Assembly: GCF_900113325.1 (NCBI RefSeq)
Contig: NZ_FOOY01000008.1
Span: 67,388 to 130,405 of the forward strand
Reading direction: 5' to 3'
DNA length: 63,018 nucleotides
DNA from: Sporolactobacillus nakayamae
Lineage (GTDB): Bacteria > Bacillota > Bacilli > Bacillales > Sporolactobacillaceae
Shown one piece after another: positions 8,319 to 16,710 of the stretch. A program made the position numbers and the translations under genes. Every line of letters begins with the position of its first letter. Position 1 is the stretch's first letter. A model generated the notes under the pieces. It did no database searches, was not told the origin of the DNA, and saw nothing but the letters and a program-made list of their open reading frames with translations.

Positions 8319-8644
8319 GCAACTAAGTCTTCGCCTTCGCCAGGGGCTTGGCGAAGCCAAGTTTTCTAATAAATCATTTGGATCTTTAATTAAGTAACGC
8401 GGCCGGAATAAAATAAGCGGAGATTTTCCAGTTATCTGCATCATGGCGCTTGTTTCACAGGTAAATAAGGGTAATTATTCCGCCTATGCACAGAAATAAC
8501 CTCCATTTTCACGTTTTTCGATGCGATAAGCGGAATTTTTCCGTCTATTTCTCAGATTGGGCGCTTACCTGATCGCCCAACCGAATCTTGTGACCTTATC
8601 GTCGTACCAGCAAGGCAAAACGATAAACTTTCTTAACCTGTAAA
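8319..8644 (+). repeat. Dispersed repeat family 1, copy 2
   Basis: Matches copy 1 (2384-2708) over its full length, including the CTTCGCCA/TGGCGAAG hairpin near its left end and three ATAAGCGGAATTTTTCCG-type palindromes. Its right end (TTTCTTAACCTGTAAA) passes straight into the mtlD terminator. Confidence 0.92.
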
Positions 8645-8690
8645 AAAGGGGTGCCTCAAAGCCCAGTTGGACTTATGGGACACCCTTTTT
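8642..8690 (-). terminator. Terminator of the mannitol operon
   Basis: GGGTG...CACCC stem with wobble extensions between A and T runs, 11 bp beyond the mtlD stop codon. Confidence 0.8.
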
Positions 8691-8700
8691 ACTACTTTTT

Positions 8701-9849
8701 TTATTTCAACTGATTATTTTGTTCATATTGGCGGACGGCTTCCTTCGCAATCGGGTCATCAGCCCCAAGTCCGCTCACTTCTTCCAGAACGGCGACCACG
8801 CCCTTTTCCTTTAACTGCTGCTGCAGGTTCGCTGCCTCAGCATCTTCGGCTACATCAAATCGAAGGGCCGCCGCAATCACTTTGGCGAGATGCGTGAAGG
8901 ACAAGCCGAGCTTTTCAGCTTCGCGCGCAGGTTTCACCAGTCGATCTTCCGGTCCGAGTTTGCGCAGTGGCGAACGTCCGACTCGAGTCACGTCATCGTT
9001 CAGCTTCGGATTCTGAAAACGATGCAGAATCTTTTCAATGTACTGTTCATGTACCTCCGGTTTAAATCCGTATTGCTTGATTAGGTACGCTCCGGTCTCC
9101 TCGATTGTCGCTTTCACATCCTGATAGATGTCGGGATCACGAAGCGCTTCATGGATCTTTTCTTTTCCCGCTTGATAACCGAGATACGCGGTCGTCGCAT
9201 GACCTGTGTTGACGGTAAAAAGCTTACGTTCAATGTATGGAGCAAGATCCGGAACGATCTGCATGCCCTTCACTTCAGGCAGAGATTGATCGGTAGCGAC
9301 GATCCATTCACGATAATCCTCAACGAGTACATCAAGCAATTCTTCATTGTGCTGAATCGGCACAATGCGATCCACTGCTGAGTTCAAGAAATAGACTTTG
9401 CCGTCAAGCTTCTCTATTGTTTTTTCGTCAAGCGCTTTCAGAACTTCCTTTTTCAAGAGATCTGTAGCGTTAATCTGATTTTCACAGGCAATCACATAGA
9501 TTTTTTCATCCGTATGATTCAAGCGTTCGGTTAACCCTTTAGCGATCAGCGGCGCGATAAAAGGAAGCACCTTTGGTCCGATCGCCGTCGTCAGATAAAC
9601 GGCCTTGCCAATCGCTTCAACGACTTTTTCCGGATTTGTCTTGCTGTTAATGCCTGCCACATTGTGAATCGTGATCGTTTCCTGATTCTCCGTCGCGGTT
9701 CTAACCTGATAGGTCTGCTTCTCGTTCAACGCGTCAATGATCTGTTCAGCAATATCGACAAAGCTGACATGGTATCCGGATTCCGCAAACAGCGCTCCAA
9801 TGAAACCCCTTCCAATGTTACCTGCACCAAAATGTACGACTTCATTCAT
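8701..9849 (-). CDS. mtlD: Mannitol-1-phosphate 5-dehydrogenase
   Basis: Oxidises mannitol-1-phosphate delivered by MtlA to fructose-6-phosphate with NAD+. The 382-residue length is typical. The N-terminus has the nucleotide-binding VHFGAGNIGRGFIG (5-18). The centre has KLFTVNTGHATTAYLG, which carries the family's catalytic region. Last gene of mtlA-mtlR-mtlD, 14 bp after mtlR. Start ATG after GGACTGAGGA. Confidence 0.96.
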   Translation of the reverse strand: MNEVVHFGAGNIGRGFIGALFAESGYHVSFVDIAEQIIDALNEKQTYQVRTATENQETITIHNVAGINSKTNPEKVVEAIGKAVYLTTAIGPKVLPFIAPLIAKGLTERLNHTDEKIYVIACENQINATDLLKKEVLKALDEKTIEKLDGKVYFLNSAVDRIVPIQHNEELLDVLVEDYREWIVATDQSLPEVKGMQIVPDLAPYIERKLFTVNTGHATTAYLGYQAGKEKIHEALRDPDIYQDVKATIEETGAYLIKQYGFKPEVHEQYIEKILHRFQNPKLNDDVTRVGRSPLRKLGPEDRLVKPAREAEKLGLSFTHLAKVIAAALRFDVAEDAEAANLQQQLKEKGVVAVLEEVSGLGADDPIAKEAVRQYEQNNQLK

Positions 9850-9863
9850 TATCCTCAGTCCTT

Positions 9864-11951
9864 TTATTTAAATTTTTGAATTAGAAATCGATAGAAAATA
9901 GCTTCCAATTTCGTTCGAATCATCGCTTCATTTGCAGAGGCGAAAATCAGGGTGCTTTCACGATCCTCCACGAGTGACGAACTGATCGTGCTGATCACCT
10001 CTTGAGCAATCGGATTCAACGGATCAGGCGCGATCATTAGCAAAAAGTTACTGACTTGACATTTGCCGCCATCCATAGAATCCAGTTCAAAATGATGATC
10101 AGAATACGCAATTTTAAAGCAAAGGTCACGCACCGACTCATCGCGGCAATGAAACAGCGCCATAGTCGTTCCCGGTATGGCAAGTCCCGCCATTTGTTCC
10201 CGTTCAATCAGTCTGCGATATACAGAATTGACATCGATGATGATCGATTGTTCAAATGCTGTACCCAGCAAATTAATAAGCACTGTATTCATTTTTTCCG
10301 CTTCATGAACCTGAATTACAGAAAAGTTCTTCATGATCGCTCGAATCGCCGTTTGCGCCTGATCCACATCATCCATCAGATGAGTCAGTGATCGCTGCAC
10401 ATCCGCTTCCCTGCGGAAACTGCTTCTTTCTGGAAGAAGAGCCGGAGCCGGTGTGCGTTCCGAGAGATGACGGGTCACATTTTCGATCGTCTCAACGTCT
10501 TCTTGGCTGAGCAGCGGATTGACAAACAGGCACGGGATTTTCTGCTTCGGCAGATGGACGGTGGACAAGATCAGATCAAAGGGCATCAAATCCATCTGCC
10601 CCATGTCATGAATTGAGGCGACCGTTACCGAATACAGTTCCGGCATTTCTTTTCTAAGCCGCGCCGCCAGCATTTTGGATGCACCAATTCCGGTTGGACA
10701 GACAACCAGTGCGCGAATACTCCGTCGTTGCTGTCGCTGCTCCAGTGCGGATCCAAAATGCAGCACAATATACGCAATCTCATCATCAGGAAATCGAATC
10801 TGTTTAAACACTTGACTCAACGCTTGTTTGGTAACATCAAACAACACCGGAAATTGATCTTTGATTTGACCGGTCAATGGATTAATTGAGGTCAAATCTT
10901 GCCTGATTCGGAATAGTGACGGCTCAAGATGCGCAAGCAATCCCTGAAATAATGAGAAATCACTAGTCAAATCAATCTTTAGTTGCTGCGAGACATGTTG
11001 AATCAATTTCTTAATCGCTTTACCCGTAATCACCTGATCAAAATAGATGGATTCGGCACTCTGCAGTCGTGATCCCTTGAGAAGCGTAACCATGAATGCC
11101 TTCTCCTGCTCGGGCAAATTAATCGACAACTGTTCAGATAGAACCGAACTGATTTTCTCAGCAAAAGGTGACGCTTCCATTTCATTGCTGCTTTGCCATT
11201 TTTGATCCTCAGCAACCTCGAGCGGACATCCTGCTTCATAGCGCTGCAATGCGATGCATACCTGGATAAGAAAGCTTACATAGTCGCTGTCGGCAAGTTC
11301 CGCATAGAGCGTCCCAATATTCTGCTCCATTGCCTGGTCAATTGTCATTAAGTAATTCGCTTTAAAATAGTGCAGGATGCGCTGCCCGGGATCTAATTCC
11401 TGGTGATTAATTTGAAAGATTGCCTCAATCAGATCTTCATTAAAGTAGAACAGGTAGAAATGGGCAAGCGCCGTTCGTTTTGATCGTTCAGATCCGATCA
11501 TTTGAATACCTACGCCTCGTTTGCGATCAATAGTCACATCGAAGTCCTGAATCCAATCAGACAAGTCGTCAAGATAACCGCCTAAAGTCGTCGATGAACT
11601 ATTAAGATCTTTCGCCAAAGGTCCGGTCTTCAAAGGATCATTGGCCTGCAATAATTTTAAAAACAGCAGCAGCTTCCGTTCTTTGGCTGAGAGATCCACA
11701 GGTTTTATTTTCGATAATTCCTGCACAAGTCCAAAAACAGCTTTATCAGGTCCTTGAATCTGCAAACTCTTATCTTCGTTCTGAATCAATCGTAAGCCAA
11801 GCGGCTTGAGTATCTTCTCTACATTTTTCAGATCACGGTGAACTGTACGTACACTGACCTGCAGATAAGTCGCCATGGACAAAGACGAATGCCTGCCGCT
11901 TGTTTTAATGAGCAGCTCAAGAATGGTTTTTTCTCTGTTGGTCATGAACAT
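9864..11951 (-). CDS. mtlR: Mannitol operon activator MtlR
   Basis: A multidomain PTS-controlled activator of about 695 residues: N-terminal helix-turn-helix (LSMATYLQVSVRTVHRDL), two PRD domains, an EIIB-like domain with Cys in ALVVCPTGIGASKML, and a C-terminal EIIA-like domain (AGLAIPGTTMALFHC). In Bacillus and Geobacillus MtlR, phosphorylation of PRD, EIIB and EIIA residues by HPr and MtlA sets activity. The order mtlA-mtlR-mtlD resembles Geobacillus, with mtlR inside the operon. Start chosen at the ATG 9 nt after AAGGCGG; an ATG at 11960 is too close to that site. A MtlR-box-like site lies upstream of mtlA. Confidence 0.93.
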   Translation of the reverse strand: MFMTNREKTILELLIKTSGRHSSLSMATYLQVSVRTVHRDLKNVEKILKPLGLRLIQNEDKSLQIQGPDKAVFGLVQELSKIKPVDLSAKERKLLLFLKLLQANDPLKTGPLAKDLNSSSTTLGGYLDDLSDWIQDFDVTIDRKRGVGIQMIGSERSKRTALAHFYLFYFNEDLIEAIFQINHQELDPGQRILHYFKANYLMTIDQAMEQNIGTLYAELADSDYVSFLIQVCIALQRYEAGCPLEVAEDQKWQSSNEMEASPFAEKISSVLSEQLSINLPEQEKAFMVTLLKGSRLQSAESIYFDQVITGKAIKKLIQHVSQQLKIDLTSDFSLFQGLLAHLEPSLFRIRQDLTSINPLTGQIKDQFPVLFDVTKQALSQVFKQIRFPDDEIAYIVLHFGSALEQRQQRRSIRALVVCPTGIGASKMLAARLRKEMPELYSVTVASIHDMGQMDLMPFDLILSTVHLPKQKIPCLFVNPLLSQEDVETIENVTRHLSERTPAPALLPERSSFRREADVQRSLTHLMDDVDQAQTAIRAIMKNFSVIQVHEAEKMNTVLINLLGTAFEQSIIIDVNSVYRRLIEREQMAGLAIPGTTMALFHCRDESVRDLCFKIAYSDHHFELDSMDGGKCQVSNFLLMIAPDPLNPIAQEVISTISSSLVEDRESTLIFASANEAMIRTKLEAIFYRFLIQKFK

Positions 11952-12016
11952 GTGATTCATCCGCCTTTTTTACTCAACCCTACCACAATAGCGAGCGTAT
12001 CATCCAAAAATTGCAC

Positions 12017-13921
12017 TTACGAATTTTGCGCAACAGCGTCATTAATGACAGCCAACAAATTGTCAACAGATTGTGCTCGAACCATCTCGCCAACGTTGAT
12101 CACATCTGAGCACGCTACCGCAATTTTCGATAAAATCTCGAGATGACTGTTGTTCTTTCCGGCAATACCGAATACAAGCCGTACCTTATTTCCGTCAAAA
12201 TCAACGCTGTTTGGAATTTGAACAATCACGATACCTGAATTCAGTACTTCTTGCTTCACTTCTTCTGTACCATGAGGAATGGCAATTTCATTACCCATAT
12301 ACGTAGACATCATCTTATCGCGTGCAATCATCCCTTCGATATAGGACGGTTTTACGTAGCCGCTGTCAACGAGTTTTTGCCCTGCAAAACGAATAGCTTC
12401 TTCCTTAGTCTTAAATGTTTGATTAATGAACACATTTTCCTTTCGAAGGATATCCCCATTGACAAATGCTGTTGGTTTCGTTTTTTCCGGTGCTGCAGGT
12501 TCAATCTTTCCTTCCTTGCTCAATTGATTAAGCAGAAGATCGTATTCCGGGCTGCTCAGAAAATTATCGACGGACACATGATAAGCATTAGGCGCCTTGT
12601 CTCTGGCTCTTGGAGTCAATTCAGATTGGGTAACCACGATCTGCGCATCACTTGGAATGGAGCTTACTGCGGCGTTCGTCACATAAACATCCAATCCCGC
12701 GGCTTTTACTTTTTTTCTCAGCAGAGAGGCTCCCATCGCGCTGGAACCCATACCTGCGTCACAAGCAAAAACAATTTTCTTAACCGCTTGAGGATCAAAG
12801 CCCTCTGCATTGGTGAGCACGCCGGATACACTGCTCTTCTTGCCTTTCATACCTTCCATCTTTTTCGTTGCTTCTTCTAGATTTCCATTGCCTGCTTTGT
12901 CAGTTTTCAGAATCAAGCTTGAAACAGCAAAGGACACCGCGGTTGCCACAAATACATCAGCAATATTCGCTGCGAAGCTACTAAACGATTTTGGCGTCAC
13001 GGCCAGCATCGCAATAAAGCTGCCAGGAGATGCCGGTCCGACAAGTCCGCCTTTCAACGTAACTAAGGTAAAGATCCCACTCATGCCGCCGGCAATAGTC
13101 GCTACAATTAAAAGCGGTTTCATTAGAATGTAAGGGAAATAGATTTCATGAATCCCACCGAAGAAGTGGATGATGGCCGCACCAGGTGCCGACTTTTTCG
13201 CATTGCCTTTGCCAAAGAAGCTATAGGCAAGCAACACACCCAAGCCGGGACCAGGGTTTGCTTCAAGAAAGAAGAGCATTGATTTTCCATATTCACGCGC
13301 CTGTTCAACTGCAATTGGCGTCAGCACACCATGGTTGATCGCGTTATTCAAAAACAGAACTTTACCTGGTTCGATAAAGAGACTGGCAAGAGGCAGCAGA
13401 CCGGCATTAACAAGCCATTCCACACCTGCGGCCAGTACGCCGCTGACCGCATCAACAACCGGACCAATTCCTAGAAATGCAATCACGGCAAGCACTGCGC
13501 CGAGGATTCCTGCTGAAAAATTATCAACAAGCATTTCAAAACCTGTTTTTACTTTGCCCTCAATTGATTTATCGAATTTTTTAATGGTGTAACCGCCAAG
13601 CGGTCCCATAATCATCGCGCCAAGAAACATCGGAATATCGGTTCCGACAATAACTCCGGCCGTGGCGATTGCTCCAACAACTCCGCCTCGATGACCAAAC
13701 ACAATTTTTCCGCCTGAGTAACCAATAATAATTGGGAGCAGATACTTTACAAGTGGATCAACCATTGTGGCAAGTTCTTTATTTGGCCACCAACCTGTTG
13801 GGATAAAAAGTGCCGTAATCAATCCCCATGCAATAAAAGCAGGCATATTTGGCAAGATCATAGAACTCAGGAAATTACCAAACTTTTGAACTTTTACTTT
13901 AATACTTGAGCCTCCGGACAT
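12017..13921 (-). CDS. mtlA: Mannitol PTS permease, EIICBA in one chain
   Basis: Imports mannitol and phosphorylates it. From N to C terminus: membrane EIIC domain (about 1-340, with the GGIHEIYFPY motif), EIIB with phosphocysteine in VFACDAGMGSSA (about 385-400), and EIIA with phosphohistidine in IAIPHGTEE near the C-terminus. The EIIA part is a separate gene (mtlF) in B. subtilis and Geobacillus but is fused here, as in enterobacterial MtlA. ATG chosen because AAGGAGGAAGG stands just before it; the TTG 18 nt earlier lies within that ribosome site. Confidence 0.95.
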   Translation of the reverse strand: MSGGSSIKVKVQKFGNFLSSMILPNMPAFIAWGLITALFIPTGWWPNKELATMVDPLVKYLLPIIIGYSGGKIVFGHRGGVVGAIATAGVIVGTDIPMFLGAMIMGPLGGYTIKKFDKSIEGKVKTGFEMLVDNFSAGILGAVLAVIAFLGIGPVVDAVSGVLAAGVEWLVNAGLLPLASLFIEPGKVLFLNNAINHGVLTPIAVEQAREYGKSMLFFLEANPGPGLGVLLAYSFFGKGNAKKSAPGAAIIHFFGGIHEIYFPYILMKPLLIVATIAGGMSGIFTLVTLKGGLVGPASPGSFIAMLAVTPKSFSSFAANIADVFVATAVSFAVSSLILKTDKAGNGNLEEATKKMEGMKGKKSSVSGVLTNAEGFDPQAVKKIVFACDAGMGSSAMGASLLRKKVKAAGLDVYVTNAAVSSIPSDAQIVVTQSELTPRARDKAPNAYHVSVDNFLSSPEYDLLLNQLSKEGKIEPAAPEKTKPTAFVNGDILRKENVFINQTFKTKEEAIRFAGQKLVDSGYVKPSYIEGMIARDKMMSTYMGNEIAIPHGTEEVKQEVLNSGIVIVQIPNSVDFDGNKVRLVFGIAGKNNSHLEILSKIAVACSDVINVGEMVRAQSVDNLLAVINDAVAQNS

Positions 13922-13998
13922 GATTCCTTCCTCCTTCAATCGTTTATGTCACGTTGCTTTTAACATGGCAGGTAGTTTCAGGTAAGATAGATCATTAA

Positions 13999-14013
13999 AT
14001 AAAACGCTTACAT
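13999..14013. promoter_or_regulatory. cre-like site in the mtlA leader
   Basis: On the minus strand ATGTAAGCGTTTTAT matches the cre consensus WTGNAANCGNWNNCW except for A in place of the C. It lies about 30-45 bp downstream of the inferred mtlA start point, a position where CcpA blocks elongating polymerase. Confidence 0.65.
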
Positions 14014-14051
14014 TTTTCTAAAAGCTCCTGTCCGCTATCTCTTACTCTTCT

Positions 14052-14081
14052 ATTATAGTGAGTTGTCGTTCACTAAAACAA
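14052..14081 (-). promoter_or_regulatory. mtlA promoter
   Basis: On the minus strand there is a perfect TATAAT (14052-14057) and a poor -35 TTGTTT (14076-14081), 18 bp apart. A weak -35 suits an activator-dependent promoter. The -10 and spacer contain the inverted repeat TAGTGA/TTCACTA. Confidence 0.7.
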
Positions 14082-14099
14082 CACATACTAAAGCCATTT

Positions 14100-14119
14100 T
14101 TGCCAGCCCATTGTGACAA
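14100..14119. promoter_or_regulatory. Candidate MtlR operator
   Basis: On the minus strand TTGTCACAATGGGCTGGCAA agrees with the published Bacillus MtlR consensus TTGNCACAN4TGTGNCAA at 12 of 14 fixed positions. It starts 19 bp upstream of the mtlA -35 box, a suitable place for an activator. Confidence 0.7.
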
Positions 14120-14169
14120 AACTGGCTCAATGCATTCAAATGGCATAAGGGCAAGGCTCATTGCCCCGT

Positions 14170-14775
14170 TCAGTAATCGCCAAGTTCTCCTATATCATTC
14201 ATGGTGACGATATAAGCGCCCGGACGCAGCAGCTGCATCAGTCGTTTCATTTGCCGGGTCGGTAGCGAAACGCAGCCCGCGGTCGGCCCATTCCCAGAGC
14301 AGTGCACAAAAAAGCCGGAACCTGCATAGGGGACACGTTCCATATTATAATTGATGACAATTCCGTAGCGGTATAATTCCGGAAAATCGGCCATGTGTTC
14401 ACTTGGCGCTTTAAATGTTTCGCCTTCTTGCCATGTATTGTATTGCGGGTCTGCTCCATCTTCAACCCACCATGAGCGCGGTGTGATCATGCGAAATGGA
14501 AGTTCTGAACCCGGATTTCCCGTACCGAAAGCGAATCCAAGCGGGTAAGCACCTTGAGGTGTGGTTTGCAATCCTTCATGCGTCGGCCCTACACCGTTTG
14601 TACCGACAAATCCTTCCGTCGATAATTGCAACTTCCAATCGTGATCGACTTTTTCCAGAAGCATGACCGTTGCGCGATTCCCATTAGCGATCACCGCGAC
14701 TACTTGATCCGTTTTCTGCGATAGCTTTGTTTTGGGTAACCGTGCAGCAAATGTTTCTCTTACGCTTCGATTCAT
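14170..14775 (-). CDS. L,D-transpeptidase (YkuD) family protein without signal peptide
   Basis: About 201 residues. A C-terminal YkuD-type active site is visible as FFVHCSGNGPTAGCVSLP, with the family's His and the GC nucleophile; Thr stands where the family usually has Ser/His before GC. The family cross-links peptidoglycan or coats outside the membrane. Here the N-terminus (MNRSVRETFAARLPKTKLSQ) is polar, with no signal peptide and no LysM, so location and role are open. A spore-forming cell could use it in the mother-cell or forespore compartment. ATG chosen 9 nt after GGGAG. Alone, on the same strand as the mtl operon. Confidence 0.75.
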   Translation of the reverse strand: MNRSVRETFAARLPKTKLSQKTDQVVAVIANGNRATVMLLEKVDHDWKLQLSTEGFVGTNGVGPTHEGLQTTPQGAYPLGFAFGTGNPGSELPFRMITPRSWWVEDGADPQYNTWQEGETFKAPSEHMADFPELYRYGIVINYNMERVPYAGSGFFVHCSGNGPTAGCVSLPTRQMKRLMQLLRPGAYIVTMNDIGELGDY

Positions 14776-14873
14776 TATTGCCAACTCCCACTATGGCTGA
14801 TTGTCCTATATATGAACTTATTCTATCATGGAACAATCAAAAGAACAGACCACTCCAGAGAAAAAACGACAAC

Positions 14874-14918
14874 AAAAAAACGACACAGCGCCGCGTGAGC
14901 AAACGTTGTGCCGTTTTC
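14874..14918 (-). terminator. Terminator after the yvrJ-like gene
   Basis: On the minus strand AAAACGGCACA pairs with TGTGTCGTTTT around a loop with a further CG-rich pair, followed by a T run. Confidence 0.85.
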
Positions 14919-14920
14919 AA

Positions 14921-15091
14921 TTAGGCTTGTTTCTTAATTACTTCTCCAGTTCGGCCGGTTTCCTGATCTGCCGGAAGCAAACGTACCGACTGAATCAGCT
15001 CGTCAAGCTTGCTTTCGATGCGATGCAAGAGAAAAAAGGTGACAACAGCCGGAAAACCAACGTCCTTAACCATGGATAACCACACCTCCAT
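14921..15091 (-). CDS. YvrJ family small membrane protein
   Basis: 56 residues beginning MEVWLSMVKDVGFPAVVTFFLLHRIE, which is the YvrJ family pattern: one short hydrophobic helix interrupted by GFP, then an amphipathic Glu/Lys stretch (ESKLDELIQSV). The ATG at 15091 is preceded by AAGGAGGT at ideal distance; upstream in-frame starts are not. Function unknown. It follows DUF1659 and DUF2922 genes, a trio that recurs in Bacillaceae. Confidence 0.85.
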   Translation of the reverse strand: MEVWLSMVKDVGFPAVVTFFLLHRIESKLDELIQSVRLLPADQETGRTGEVIKKQA

Positions 15092-15120
15092 GAACAAACC
15101 TCCTTCCTTTTCTCGGTATA

Positions 15121-15167
15121 AAATCAAGGCCGAAGAGAAGAATTGCTGATTCTCTCCGGCCTCGTTT
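15121..15167 (-). terminator. Hairpin between DUF2922 and yvrJ-like genes
   Basis: GGCCGGAGAGAA pairs with TTCTCTTCGGCC around a loop of about 10, followed on the minus strand by TTGATTTTAT. It lies between two genes of one apparent operon, so it may act as an attenuator rather than a full stop. Confidence 0.65.
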
Positions 15168-15174
15168 CATCCGT

Positions 15175-15393
15175 TTATTCGCCCAGTTCGATTGCTGTCG
15201 TGTTATTTTCGGAAATTCGCGCGGACTTAACAGCTGTTAAATCCCCGCCCAATGAATGGAAAACATTTTCCGAAATAATGGTCGTCATCGCGTCCTTAAT
15301 CGCGACAGGATCCGCAGGCTCGATCGGATCATTAAGTGATAGCGTCACACTTTTACCCTCAGCGTTTAAGAAAACAAGATTCAGTTTCTTCAT
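15175..15393 (-). CDS. DUF2922 domain protein
   Basis: 72 residues, beginning MKKLNLVFLNAEGKSVTLSL and rich in short beta-strand patterns; length and sequence fit the DUF2922 family, whose function is unknown. ATG preceded by AAAGGAGGG. It is 42 bp downstream of the DUF1659 gene and upstream of the YvrJ-like gene, so the three are probably expressed together. Confidence 0.85.
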   Translation of the reverse strand: MKKLNLVFLNAEGKSVTLSLNDPIEPADPVAIKDAMTTIISENVFHSLGGDLTAVKSARISENNTTAIELGE

Positions 15394-15435
15394 CTCCTCG
15401 TCCCTCCTTTCTTTTTACTCGCCGCCCTTAGACAA

Positions 15436-15654
15436 TCATCCGATAATTTCAGACGTGTCATTGCGCTCGACGGAAGAGAGCGCGTGCTGCTGCAATGGCG
15501 CAAGTTTCTGCGCGATTGCCAGCAAACCATCCTGTGAAGCTGCCGGCTTGATGTTTCTGAACGACTTGGTAAGCAGAATTTGCTCGCCCTTTTCATCCAG
15601 ACCGCCGTTCAGATTCATTACAAAAACCGATGCTGTGATTGTGCTGGTTGCCAT
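15436..15654 (-). CDS. DUF1659 domain protein
   Basis: 72 residues. The pattern MATSTITASVFVMNLNGGLDEKGEQIL...RNIKPAASQDGLLAIAQ fits DUF1659. The ATG at 15654 is 8 nt after AGGAGG; an in-frame GTG three codons upstream overlaps that site and is unlikely to be used. First gene of the DUF1659-DUF2922-YvrJ trio. Function unknown. Confidence 0.85.
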   Translation of the reverse strand: MATSTITASVFVMNLNGGLDEKGEQILLTKSFRNIKPAASQDGLLAIAQKLAPLQQHALSSVERNDTSEIIG

Positions 15655-16240
15655 CTTGATCACCTCCTACATGTAATAAGTAGGAACCTGCTGAAAAATT
15701 TGGTGAAGTCCGTACGAACAAGTCTGAATGAAAGCAATGGGTTATGAAGCGAGCGTTCGATTAATACGTGGATTTTACACCTTATGGGACGCCAAAGCCT
15801 AAAATTAAGATATGAATATATGAGCGCCCGAGTCCTCACTATGTAGTGAAAAACCTGGGCTATGAATGAAAAAAGATGACTGAATCTCGGACTTTATGAA
15901 GTTACTCAAGCCTGCTGCTCTATTTAGCCATGTGAGAAACTTTCCAGTGCCAGCAGAATCTTTCAAAAAAGCCAGTCACAGCCCGGTCATTAGCTGTCAC
16001 CTGTTTGGAGCTCTAATCAATCTTGTAACTAGAGCGGCACTTGAGAAGTTCGCGATCAACTGGGATATTCACAGGCGTCCTCGCGCTTTCGTGCTTGGTT
16101 TCGAACTTTTTATCTGTGAAACACAAACCTTAGATTAGCGATTTATTCAACAGGTTATTATGCTTGAACAGATACTCCGGCTGTGCGTTCTTGAATAAAA
16201 GAATAGTGCCCGTTCGTCTTACTTAATCAAATTTGGCGAG
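15655..16240. other. Gap with no recognised gene
   Basis: The upstream region of the DUF1659 operon is included. A hairpin with TCACTA (15836-15841) and TAGTGA (15844-15849) stands out. Open frames here, including one of 80 codons on the plus strand (15896-16138), have no ribosome site or family resemblance. Confidence 0.5.
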
Positions 16241-16506
16241 AGTAAATAAGCGGAGAATTTCCGGTTATTTGCATCATGGCGCTTGTTTCACCGGTAAATA
16301 AGGGTAATTTTTCCGGTTATACACAGAAAAACCCTCCATTTTTGCGTTATTCAATTCGATAAGCGGAATTTCTCCGTCTATTTAAGCAATTTTTTCGTTC
16401 ATTTTCTAATTAAGCGGAATTTTTCCGCCTATTTTTCAGATTTGGCGCTAACCTGATCGCCCAACGGAATCTTATGACTTATCATCGTACCAGCATAGCA
16501 AGGCAC
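16241..16506 (+). repeat. Dispersed repeat family 1, copy 3 (core), with separated right end at 16656-16666
   Basis: Shares the core of copies 1, 2 and 4. Like copy 4 it carries an extra unit of about 45 bp, giving four ATAAGCGGAATTTTTCCG-type palindromes rather than three. After GTACCAGCATAGCAAGGCA the family sequence stops. An unrelated segment of about 150 bp (16507-16655) intervenes. The family's right-end motif TTTCTTAACT then reappears directly before the fruA terminator. Confidence 0.85.
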
Positions 16507-16666
16507 AGCCCGGTCCTTAATCTCCAGCCATGTGTGATGGTTTTGTGTCTTTTCAGTGCTGAATCGTCGCTTCGGTCGCTTGCGAATGATCCGGGAGTCT
16601 CCTCAAACAAACGAATTTCTACGGGGGCTCGTTCGCTGGTGCCCGTACATCTCCGCTTTCTTAACT

Positions 16667-16696
16667 AAAAAAAACCACCCGATAATCCGGATGGCA
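16667..16696 (-). terminator. Terminator of the fructose operon
   Basis: On the minus strand GCCATCCG pairs with CGGGTGGT around ATTAT, followed by eight T residues; 15 bp after the fruA stop codon. Confidence 0.85.
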
Positions 16697-16710
16697 TTTA
16701 AAGAACCTAT

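Noticed and set aside
12251-12880. 209-codon frame opposite mtlA
   Set aside because: Shadow of the EIIB/EIIA part of mtlA, which has unmistakable active-site motifs.
15896-16138. 80-codon plus-strand frame
   Set aside because: No ribosome site, odd composition and no family resemblance.
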